Origin: Aminipila sp047974845 | Lineage (GTDB): Bacteria; Bacillota; Clostridia; Peptostreptococcales; Anaerovoracaceae | Assembly (NCBI GenBank): GCA_047974845.1 | Contig: JBKECQ010000078.1 | Span: 1 to 30,393, forward strand | DNA: 30,393 nt | Direction of reading: 5' to 3' | Shown: piece by piece, positions 22,056 through 29,147 of the stretch | How positions within the stretch are numbered: position 1 is the stretch's first letter | Layout of the letters: each line of letters opens with the position of its first letter | Program-made: the position numbers and the translations under genes | Notes under the pieces: generated by a model | What the model saw: only the letters and a program-made list of their open reading frames with translations | The model's database searches: none | Told to the model about the DNA's origin: nothing

Positions 22056-23333
22056 ATGACCAAATATGATGAAAGCAAGCAATTAAAATGCTCTTTTTGC
22101 GGAAAGCCTCAAGATCAGGTTAGAAGATTAGTTGCAGGACCTGGTGTATATATCTGTGATGAGTGCATTGAGCTTTGTCAGGATATTATAGCGGAAGAGT
22201 TTGCGAATACTGACAAAGACAAGAGCTTGGAACAGGGCATTAAACTTTTAAAGCCTATGGAAATATCTAGAATTCTATCTGACTATGTAATTGAACAAGA
22301 CGATGCAAAAAAGGCACTAGCGGTTGCTGTTTATAACCACTATAAGAGAATTAATTCATTGAGCAAGAAAAGCGACGATGAAGTTGAAATTCAAAAAAGC
22401 AATATTGTAATGATAGGCTCAACAGGCTCAGGTAAAACATTATTAGCTCAGACATTAGCTAAAATATTAAACGTACCTTTTGCTATTGCTGATGCTACAG
22501 CTTTAACTGAAGCTGGATATGTTGGGGAAGATGTTGAAAATATTTTGCTTAAGCTTATTCAAGCAGCAGATTATGATATAGAAAAGGCTCAAAAAGGCAT
22601 AATATATGTAGACGAGATTGATAAAATTGCAAGAAAGTCTGATAATCCTTCAATCACTAGAGATGTTAGCGGTGAAGGAGTGCAACAGGCATTGCTTAAA
22701 ATACTTGAAGGAACGGTTGCAAGTGTACCTCCGCAAGGCGGTAGAAAGCATCCTCATCAAGATTTCATCCAATTTGACACAACTAACGTACTGTTTATTT
22801 GTGGAGGAGCCTTTGATGGCTTAGAAAAAGTTATTCAAAGAAGAATTGGTGAAAAAACCATAGGATTTAATTCAGAGATAAATGTAGCGGAAGCTGACGT
22901 TAAGGAATTAGTGAAAAAAATTCAGCCTGAAGATTTAATGAAATATGGATTGATTCCTGAATTTATAGGAAGATTACCGGTAATAGTTACTTTGGAAGAA
23001 CTGTCAAAAGACGCGCTTGTTCGTATAATTACTGAACCTAAAAATGCGTTATTAAAGCAATACAAGAAATTATTTGCAATGGACGATGTTGAGTTAGAAA
23101 TTGAAACAGAAGCCATTGAACGTGTTGCTGAGAAGGCTATTGAGAGAAAGACTGGTGCAAGAGGTTTAAGAAGTATATTAGAACGCATTATGACAGATAT
23201 TATGTATGAAATTCCGTCAAGAAATGATGTTCGAAAATGTATTGTTACAAAAGGCACAATTGATAATGACACAATGCCAACATTAGTGCTTGTAGATTCG
23301 AGCCAAGAAAAAAATACAGAATCTGCATCATAA
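22056..23333 (+). CDS. clpX: ATP-dependent Clp protease ATP-binding subunit ClpX
   Basis: 425 residues. An N-terminal C4 zinc-binding dimerisation domain (C12, C15, C34, C37) precedes the AAA+ module. That module has Walker A at 121-128 (GSTGSGKT), the pore loop GYVGED, Walker B IIYVDEIDK, the IGF loop (IGFNSE) that docks on ClpP, and a C-terminal sensor-2 segment (KTGARGLRSILE). It unfolds substrates and feeds them to ClpP. AAGGGGG precedes ATG 22056, and the 14-bp gap to clpP indicates co-transcription. Confidence 0.98.
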   Translation: MTKYDESKQLKCSFCGKPQDQVRRLVAGPGVYICDECIELCQDIIAEEFANTDKDKSLEQGIKLLKPMEISRILSDYVIEQDDAKKALAVAVYNHYKRINSLSKKSDDEVEIQKSNIVMIGSTGSGKTLLAQTLAKILNVPFAIADATALTEAGYVGEDVENILLKLIQAADYDIEKAQKGIIYVDEIDKIARKSDNPSITRDVSGEGVQQALLKILEGTVASVPPQGGRKHPHQDFIQFDTTNVLFICGGAFDGLEKVIQRRIGEKTIGFNSEINVAEADVKELVKKIQPEDLMKYGLIPEFIGRLPVIVTLEELSKDALVRIITEPKNALLKQYKKLFAMDDVELEIETEAIERVAEKAIERKTGARGLRSILERIMTDIMYEIPSRNDVRKCIVTKGTIDNDTMPTLVLVDSSQEKNTESAS

Positions 23334-23343
23334 CAGAAATAGC

Positions 23344-23363
23344 AGGCGGCAATTTTGTCGCCT
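23344..23363 (+). terminator. Probable weak terminator between clpX and lon
   Basis: AGGCGGCA (23344-23351) pairs with TGTCGCCT (23356-23363), one G-U, loop ATTT. TATTTTGTTT follows. Readthrough into lon is likely partial. Confidence 0.6.
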
Positions 23364-23388
23364 TATTTTGTTTGCAGGAGGAAAATAT

Positions 23389-25863
23389 ATGACTGATCAG
23401 AAAAAGAAAGATATTTTAGATAAATTAAAGGATGAACTCGAAAAGGCGCTTGATGAATCCGACCGTTTACTTTCGGATTTTGAAAACTATGAAGATTTAT
23501 CTGAAGCTGATGGTGAAACGGAAGAACAGGTCAGCGAGTTCGGCGAAGAAGACGGAAGCAAGGTTTTGCCTATGATTCCGTTGCGTGGAATTTCTATTTT
23601 CCCGAGCATGGTACTTCATTTTGATATAGGCAGAGAAAAATCCATTAATGCTTTGGAAAAAGCAATGATTATGAATCAACAGATTTTTCTTGCTACACAA
23701 AAAGATGAAAATATGGATTTACCTACAATAGATGACTTTTATCACGTAGGAACAATAGCTAAAATTAAACAAATGCTTAAGTTGCCGGGTGACTCTATTA
23801 GAGTTTTAGTTGAAGGTGTTAGCAGAGGTGAAATACAGGAAGTCATTTTAGAGGTTCCGTATTTTAAATGCAGAGTTATTGAAACTCCGGACAATGAACC
23901 TGATGAAATTAACAATAAAACCAAGGCTTTAATGAGAGCTACTCTTTCAGCTTTTAAGGAGTATTTGTCACACAATACAAAAGTTTCTAAGGATGTATAT
24001 TCAAGTATTTCTTCAATAACTCAGCCGGGCAGAATGGCTGACTTGATTACTTCTCACATAACTATTAAGCCGGAAGAAAAGCAAGATGTGTTGGAATGCT
24101 ATGATATAGATGAGAGGTTAGAGAAGGTAAGTGAAATACTTACTCGTGAAATACAAATTCTAAAGATAGAATTAGATATAAATACTAAGCTTAAGGATGC
24201 AATCAATAAGCATCAAAAAGAATATTATTTACGAGAACAGCTTCGTGTAATTCAAGAAGAGCTTGGGCAAACAGAGGATGCAGAAGATGAAGCTGACAAT
24301 TGGAATAAACAGCTGAAAAAATTAAAGATGCCTGCTAAAACTGCGGAAAAGGTAAGCAAAGAAATAAAGAGATTTAGTAAACTTGCGCCTTCATCGTCAG
24401 AAAGCAGTGTTATAAGGACTTATGTTGAGACTATTCTATCCTTACCTTGGAACAAAGCTTCTAAGGCTAATATTGATTTAAAGAAGGCTGAAAAGATTCT
24501 TAATGAAGATCATTACGGGCTGGAAAAGGTAAAGGACAGAGTTCTTGAATATTTAGCCGTTATTCAGCTATCCAATAGCATCAAAGGGCCAATTCTATGT
24601 TTAGTTGGACCTCCGGGAGTAGGTAAAACTTCTATAGCCAGATCTGTGGCAAGAGCAACAAACAGAGAATTTGTAAGAATGTCTCTTGGTGGAGTTCGTG
24701 ATGAAGCAGAAATAAGAGGACATAGAAGGACTTACATTGGGGCAATACCGGGAAGAGTTATTTCCGGCATGAAGGATGCGGGTACAAATAATCCTGTATT
24801 CTTGCTTGATGAAGTAGATAAAATCGGTGCAGACTTTAAAGGAGATCCGGCATCAGCATTGCTGGAAGTGCTTGATCCTGAACAGAATAAAGATTTTATG
24901 GATCATTATCTTGAAATTCCGTTTGATTTATCAAAGGTGATGTTTATAACAACAGCTAACAGTGTTGATACTATTCCTAGACCACTGCTTGACAGAATGG
25001 AAGTTATAAGTGTCTCCGGGTATACTGAGGAAGAAAAAGTTAACATTGCTGAAAAGTATTTAATACCGAAAAAGGTTAAAGAACATGGACTAAAGCAAGG
25101 GGATATAAATATTTCTGAGCATACGGTTCGTGATTTGATAAATTACTATACCAGAGAGTCCGGCGTTAGAAACTTAGAGAGAGAAATTGCGAACCTATGC
25201 AGAAAGGTTGCAAGAAAAATTGTTACAAATAAAGAAAAGACCTACAGAATAACACCAAAGAATTTAGAAAATTATTTAGGAAAGAAAAAGTACAGGTTTG
25301 ACCTAATTAAGGATGAAAATGAAGTTGGAGTTACAACAGGACTTGCTTGGACTGTAGTTGGCGGAGATACGTTGTTTATAGAAACAACTTGCGTTCCCGG
25401 AACAGGTAGACTTGTTTTAACCGGCCAGCTTGGTGAGGTTATGCAAGAGTCTGCAAAGGCTGGAATAAGCTATATCAGATCTATTGCAAATAGATTGGAT
25501 GTTGCGGAGGACTTTTATAAGACACAGGATTTGCACATTCATATACCTGAAGGTGCTACACCTAAGGATGGTCCTTCTGCGGGGGTAACAATGTGCACCG
25601 CTATCATTTCTACATTGACTAATACTCCGGTAAGGAAAGATGTAGCAATGACCGGTGAGATAACTTTAAGAGGGAAAGTTCTTCCGGTTGGAGGTATTAG
25701 AGAGAAAGTATTGGCTGCTCATAGGGCAGGTATCAAAAAGGTTCTTCTTCCTGAGGATAATGAACGTGATATTGATGATATACCTTCCAATGTAAGGAAA
25801 AAGTTAGAGTTTGTGCTTATAAAGACTGTTGATGATGCACTTAAACATGCCCTTGTTAAGTAA
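23389..25863 (+). CDS. lon: ATP-dependent protease Lon with acidic N-terminal extension
   Basis: 824 residues from ATG 23389, preferred over an in-frame TTG at 23368 because AGGAGG (23376-23381) fits only the ATG. The Lon N-domain begins at VLPMIPLRG near residue 61. The AAA+ domain has Walker A GPPGVGKT from 407. The protease domain has catalytic S730 (PKDGPSAG) and K773, 43 residues apart as in E. coli Lon (S679/K722). About 50 extra N-terminal residues, strongly acidic and helical (KLKDELEKALDESDRLLSDF), precede the usual start. It degrades misfolded and regulatory proteins in the cytoplasm. engB follows 42 bp later. Confidence 0.97.
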   Translation: MTDQKKKDILDKLKDELEKALDESDRLLSDFENYEDLSEADGETEEQVSEFGEEDGSKVLPMIPLRGISIFPSMVLHFDIGREKSINALEKAMIMNQQIFLATQKDENMDLPTIDDFYHVGTIAKIKQMLKLPGDSIRVLVEGVSRGEIQEVILEVPYFKCRVIETPDNEPDEINNKTKALMRATLSAFKEYLSHNTKVSKDVYSSISSITQPGRMADLITSHITIKPEEKQDVLECYDIDERLEKVSEILTREIQILKIELDINTKLKDAINKHQKEYYLREQLRVIQEELGQTEDAEDEADNWNKQLKKLKMPAKTAEKVSKEIKRFSKLAPSSSESSVIRTYVETILSLPWNKASKANIDLKKAEKILNEDHYGLEKVKDRVLEYLAVIQLSNSIKGPILCLVGPPGVGKTSIARSVARATNREFVRMSLGGVRDEAEIRGHRRTYIGAIPGRVISGMKDAGTNNPVFLLDEVDKIGADFKGDPASALLEVLDPEQNKDFMDHYLEIPFDLSKVMFITTANSVDTIPRPLLDRMEVISVSGYTEEEKVNIAEKYLIPKKVKEHGLKQGDINISEHTVRDLINYYTRESGVRNLEREIANLCRKVARKIVTNKEKTYRITPKNLENYLGKKKYRFDLIKDENEVGVTTGLAWTVVGGDTLFIETTCVPGTGRLVLTGQLGEVMQESAKAGISYIRSIANRLDVAEDFYKTQDLHIHIPEGATPKDGPSAGVTMCTAIISTLTNTPVRKDVAMTGEITLRGKVLPVGGIREKVLAAHRAGIKKVLLPEDNERDIDDIPSNVRKKLEFVLIKTVDDALKHALVK

Positions 25864-25905
25864 AAAACTATTGAGCACATATAGAAAGTATTAAGGAAAA
25901 GTGTT

Positions 25906-26520
25906 ATGATTATAAAGAAGGCTGATATTGAAACAGTAGCTGTAAAGCCAAGTCAATATCCGGAATCAAATGTACCTGAAATTGCTTTTGCTGGTAGATC
26001 TAATGTAGGGAAGTCGTCCCTATTAAATCTTTTAACCAATAGGAGAAAACTGGCAAGAACCAGTGGTAGCCCCGGAAAGACCAGAACAATCAACTTTTAT
26101 AGGATAAATGATGAATTTAGAATTGTAGACTTACCGGGATATGGTTATGCTAAGATTTCAAAATCTCAATCTGCAGGTTGGGGTGAAATGATAGAAACCT
26201 ACTTGGAGGGAAGACCTACATTGCTAAAAGTAGTTCAGTTGGTGGATATTAGACATGCGCCTTCGGCACAAGATGTGCAAATGTATGAATACCTTAGACA
26301 TTTTGGGTTAGATGGTTTAGTTGTTGCAACTAAAGCGGATAAGGTTTCTAGTAATGAAAGACAAAAATGTTTAAGCGTTATAAAAAAGACGTTAAATCTA
26401 TCTGGGGATGATAAAATTATACCTGTTTCTACGCTGAAAAGAACGGGATACGACACTTTGCTAGATGAATTGGAGCACATCATTCAAAACTCTAATGTAG
26501 CCGGTGTGCCTGAGGAGTAA
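25906..26520 (+). CDS. engB: Ribosome biogenesis GTPase EngB (YsxC/YihA)
   Basis: 204 residues. GTPase motifs are G1 GRSNVGKSS at 30-38, the TRTINFY switch region, G3 DLPGYGYAK from 75 and G4 TKAD at 142-145. It is required for assembly of the large ribosomal subunit. It follows lon as in many Firmicutes. AAGGAAAAG precedes ATG 25906, and a DUF1232 gene begins 28 bp after it. Confidence 0.97.
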   Translation: MIIKKADIETVAVKPSQYPESNVPEIAFAGRSNVGKSSLLNLLTNRRKLARTSGSPGKTRTINFYRINDEFRIVDLPGYGYAKISKSQSAGWGEMIETYLEGRPTLLKVVQLVDIRHAPSAQDVQMYEYLRHFGLDGLVVATKADKVSSNERQKCLSVIKKTLNLSGDDKIIPVSTLKRTGYDTLLDELEHIIQNSNVAGVPEE

Positions 26521-26548
26521 AGCTAAGGGTCAAACAGGAGAGCAAAAT

Positions 26549-26890
26549 ATGTATCAATTTATTGGTTACAATGTTATTCTCAAAAGGATTAAGGCAATAA
26601 AATTTATGATGAAGGACAAAACCGTACCCTTTAGAAAAAAACTTTTGGTTGCATTGGGTATTGTATATTTGTTCCTTCCCATAGATTTAATTCCGCCTGT
26701 GCTTTTTCCTATAGCTTGGATGGATGATTTGGTGCTTTGGATATGGATATTGTGGCACTTAAAAGATCAATTAGACAAATATTGGGTTGGAGAAAAAGCC
26801 GAGGATTTATCAAAAAAATACAAAGACAAAGACATTATAGACAATGCGAACTATGAAGTAAATGTCGACGATAACAAGGAGTCAAATTGA
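26549..26890 (+). CDS. DUF1232 (YkvA-like) small membrane protein
   Basis: 113 residues from ATG 26549, with AGGAG at 26536-26540. It carries the DUF1232 core: DKTVPFRKKLLVALGIVYLF, then LPIDLIPPVLFPIAWMDDLV. The hydrophobic stretches are expected to be one or two membrane segments around 27-70. The C-terminus is charged. No biochemical function is established for the family. It lies between engB and hpt and its stop TGA shares one base with the hpt ATG, so it is translated with hpt. Confidence 0.85.
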   Translation: MYQFIGYNVILKRIKAIKFMMKDKTVPFRKKLLVALGIVYLFLPIDLIPPVLFPIAWMDDLVLWIWILWHLKDQLDKYWVGEKAEDLSKKYKDKDIIDNANYEVNVDDNKESN

Positions 26891-27426
26891 TGGAAAATAA
26901 TTATCAAGATAAGATTGGTACTGTAATGATTACACAGGAACAAATTTTAAAAAGGGCAGAGGAGATTGGAAATCAGATTACTGAAGACTTTGCCGGTGAA
27001 GAAGTTCTTGTGGTAGGTATTTTAAAGGGTGCAGTTCTATGGATGGCTGATGTTGTTAAAAATATTAAGCTTGACTGTGCGCTTGATTTTATGGCTTGCT
27101 CTAGCTACGGAGCATCCACAAAGAGCTCAGGAGTTGTTAGGATTTTAAAGGATCTTGACGCTTCAATAGAAGGAAAAAATGTTATAATAGTTGAAGATAT
27201 TGTTGACTCAGGAATTACTCTAAACTATTTAAAGACTAATCTTGAGGGAAGACAGGCAAAATGCATAAAAATATGCTCTCTATTAGATAAACCTTCAGGC
27301 AGAAAAATTGAATTGAAGGCAGATTATGTAGGCTTTACTGTAGAGGATAAGTTTATTATTGGATATGGGCTTGACTTTGACCAAAGATATAGAAACTTAC
27401 CATATATAAGCTTTTTAGAGGACTAA
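26890..27426 (+). CDS. hpt: Hypoxanthine phosphoribosyltransferase
   Basis: 178 residues from ATG 26890, with AAGGAG upstream; the ATG overlaps the DUF1232 stop as TGATG. The PRPP-binding loop is at 98-110, VIIVEDIVDSGIT with E102/D103. An early ILKGAVLWMADVV block and the late KADYVGFTVEDKFIIGYGLDFDQRYRNLPYI pattern, which places the purine ring, are also present. It salvages hypoxanthine (and probably guanine) to nucleotides. Length and motifs are standard. Confidence 0.96.
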   Translation: MENNYQDKIGTVMITQEQILKRAEEIGNQITEDFAGEEVLVVGILKGAVLWMADVVKNIKLDCALDFMACSSYGASTKSSGVVRILKDLDASIEGKNVIIVEDIVDSGITLNYLKTNLEGRQAKCIKICSLLDKPSGRKIELKADYVGFTVEDKFIIGYGLDFDQRYRNLPYISFLED

Positions 27427-27438
27427 ACTTAGATAAGT

Positions 27439-27472
27439 ATATACTCACCAAAATATTATTGAGGGAGTATAT
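27439..27472 (+). other. Stem-loop between hpt and pduL
   Basis: ATATACTC (27439-27446) and GAGTATAT (27465-27472) pair with an 18-base loop. No T-run follows. It could be an mRNA processing or operator site. Confidence 0.4.
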
Positions 27473-27500
27473 GGTTAATATACATAAAAGGAGAAATAAA

Positions 27501-28073
27501 ATGAGCTATCAAGTAAAAATCGGATTATCAAACAAACACCTACACTTAAGTGATGCACATATCGAGGCATTGTTCGGAGCAGGACATAAGCTTACTCCAA
27601 CTAAGGATTTAGTTCAACCAGGTCAGTTTGCTTGCGAAGAAAAAGTTGACATCGTAGGACCTAAGGGAACTCTAAAGGGTATTAGAGTTTTAGGACCTGC
27701 AAGACCTGAAACTCAGGTTGAATTAGCAATGACAGATGCTAGAACTGTTGGAATTAAAGCCCCAATTAGAGAATCAGGAAAGTTAGAAGGAACTCCTGGT
27801 TGTAAGCTAATTGGACCTTGCGGTGAAGTAGAACTTGACCACGGTGTAATGGTTGCTCTTAGACACGTACATCTTTCAGATGCTCAGGCGGCAGAAGCAG
27901 GAGTTAAAGATAAGGAAATCGTAAGCATCAAAATTGAAGGTGAAAGAGGACTTATTTTTGATAATGTATTAGCTCGTGTTGGTGCAGCACATGAAAGAGA
28001 AGTACATCTTGATACAGATGAAGGAAATGCAGCTGGTTGCGGACCTGATGCAGTCTGTACAATTATTAAATAA
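27501..28073 (+). CDS. pduL: PduL-type phosphotransacylase
   Basis: 190 residues from ATG 27501 (AAAGGAG just upstream). It interconverts acyl-CoA and acyl phosphate and links acyl-CoA to ATP via an acyl kinase. The duplicated beta-barrel histidine motifs are complete: NKHLHLS (H13, H15), LRHVHLS (H122, H124), and GAAHEREVHLDTDEGNAA (H164, H169, E174). The protein starts directly at the catalytic core (VKIGLSNKHLHLS), without the N-terminal helix that targets PduL into microcompartments. It should therefore act in the cytoplasm, probably as the phosphotransacetylase or phosphotransbutyrylase of this fermenter. No microcompartment genes are nearby. Confidence 0.93.
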   Translation: MSYQVKIGLSNKHLHLSDAHIEALFGAGHKLTPTKDLVQPGQFACEEKVDIVGPKGTLKGIRVLGPARPETQVELAMTDARTVGIKAPIRESGKLEGTPGCKLIGPCGEVELDHGVMVALRHVHLSDAQAAEAGVKDKEIVSIKIEGERGLIFDNVLARVGAAHEREVHLDTDEGNAAGCGPDAVCTIIK

Positions 28074-28093
28074 TTGAAGGTTTAACCTTAACT

Positions 28094-28136
28094 AAAAAGA
28101 GTTTGTATGGCAGAGTTGCTTATACAAACTCTTTTT
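28094..28136 (+). terminator. Rho-independent terminator of pduL
   Basis: A 15-bp perfect stem: AAAAAGAGTTTGTAT (28094-28108) with ATACAAACTCTTTTT (28122-28136), followed by more T. Confidence 0.94.
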
Positions 28137-28275
28137 TTATAAATGAGCAGGGCTTTTTAAAATTTAGATTCTTCAAGTATGGCGGCTCTCAGAATAATGA
28201 ATTTTGCATTTCGCCGAATGTAAGGTATTTATTTGATATTGAGAGGCAAATTAGTATTATGTTAAGTTGCATTGC

Positions 28276-28305
28276 TTGAGGCAATTACATATTAGACGGT
28301 ATAAT
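28276..28305 (+). promoter_or_regulatory. Promoter of the XRE regulator gene
   Basis: TTGAGG (28276-28281), 18 bp, TATAAT (28300-28305), 27 bp before ATG 28333. I see no coding frame in 28140-28275. Confidence 0.6.
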
Positions 28306-28332
28306 TACACTTGAAAAAGGAGGTATAGTTAT

Positions 28333-28764
28333 ATGTTTGCTGAAAATCTTAAATCAATTAGAAAGGCAAAAGGATTTACACAAGACGAACTTGCGGTTCG
28401 GCTAAATGTTGTCCGCCAAACAATATCAAAATGGGAAAAGGGGCTTTCAGTACCGGATGCAGAAATGCTGATAAAAATAGCAGAAGTATTTGAAACACCT
28501 GTTAGTGAGCTATTGGGTGCAAAATTTGAACAAGACAGTAGTCGCAATGATATAGCAGAACAGTTGTCAAGAATAAACGAGCAACTTGCAATAAAGAATA
28601 AGAGAGGAAAAATTATTCTAAAAGTTATACTGGGGGTTATTATCGGGATAATGGTTATTAACATATTCCTTGTAATGGTTGGAATGGTATCCTTTAGTAT
28701 GTTTAAAGAAAACAAGGAATTGAAGGTAATAAATCAGTCTGAGAGTATTGTTCTGGAGGAGTGA
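28333..28764 (+). CDS. XRE-family HTH regulator with C-terminal membrane anchor
   Basis: 143 residues. The N-terminal HTH (about 5-60) reads LKSIRKAKGFTQDELAVRLN then VRQTISKWEKGLSVPDAEML, the classic Cro/CI fold seen in many clostridial regulators. A polar, coiled linker (65-92) leads to one TM helix near 95-118 (IILKVILGVIIGIMVINIFL) and a short outer tail. This makes it a membrane-tethered one-component regulator, possibly sensing envelope state. AGGAGG precedes ATG. It may control itself or the downstream surface-protein gene; no direct evidence. Confidence 0.88.
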   Translation: MFAENLKSIRKAKGFTQDELAVRLNVVRQTISKWEKGLSVPDAEMLIKIAEVFETPVSELLGAKFEQDSSRNDIAEQLSRINEQLAIKNKRGKIILKVILGVIIGIMVINIFLVMVGMVSFSMFKENKELKVINQSESIVLEE

Positions 28765-28777
28765 AATAATACTTATA

Positions 28778-29047
28778 TTGTCACAATTTGTCACAAGCCT
28801 CTAAAGGAATATGGTCTTAATAATTAAATAACTGTGACCTTAGCACCTGTTGACCTAGAAAGGTTAGTGGGTGTTTTTGTTTTTATGCAAGTATTTATAC
28901 TAAATGTTGTGGGTAGACATAAAATGAAAGCTAAAAATTGTAATATATAAACAAAAAAATAAGGTCTTAAAAATATATAAAACTTTTTTTTAGATTCATT
29001 AGGATTGTGACTTTTCTGTGACCAATATATGGCATACTAAAGTCACA
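28778..29047. repeat. Six TGTGAC/GTCACA hexamers upstream of the surface-protein gene
   Basis: GTCACA occurs at 28780-28785 and 28790-28795 as TTGTCACAA with a 10-bp period. TGTGAC is at 28833-28838, 29006-29011 and 29017-29022 (11-bp period). GTCACA is at 29042-29047. Spacings near one helical turn suggest a protein-binding array. The rest of the 28765-29147 gap is A/T-rich with a terminator. Confidence 0.6.
28844..28878 (+). terminator. Rho-independent terminator of the XRE gene
   Basis: CACC...TGACCT (28844-28856) pairs with AGGTTA...GGTG (28861-28873), one G-U, followed by TTTTTG. Confidence 0.8.
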
Positions 29048-29147
29048 TAAAATACATAAGGAAGAAACCTTAATTTTATAATATAAAAATAGGGTGGAAA
29101 ATATATAATTACAATTTAAAAGAAATAGATTGGAAAGGTGAAAAAGG

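Noticed and set aside
27501..28073. Microcompartment-targeted PduL
   Set aside because: The protein lacks the N-terminal encapsulation helix and no shell-protein genes are nearby.
29031..29047. Sigma-54-like TGGCAT before the surface gene
   Set aside because: The -12 position reads AGTCA instead of TTGC, and the match is too weak.
29005..29047. Crp-type site TGTGA-N6-TCACA
   Set aside because: The facing half sites are 19 bases apart, not six; the other copies are direct repeats.
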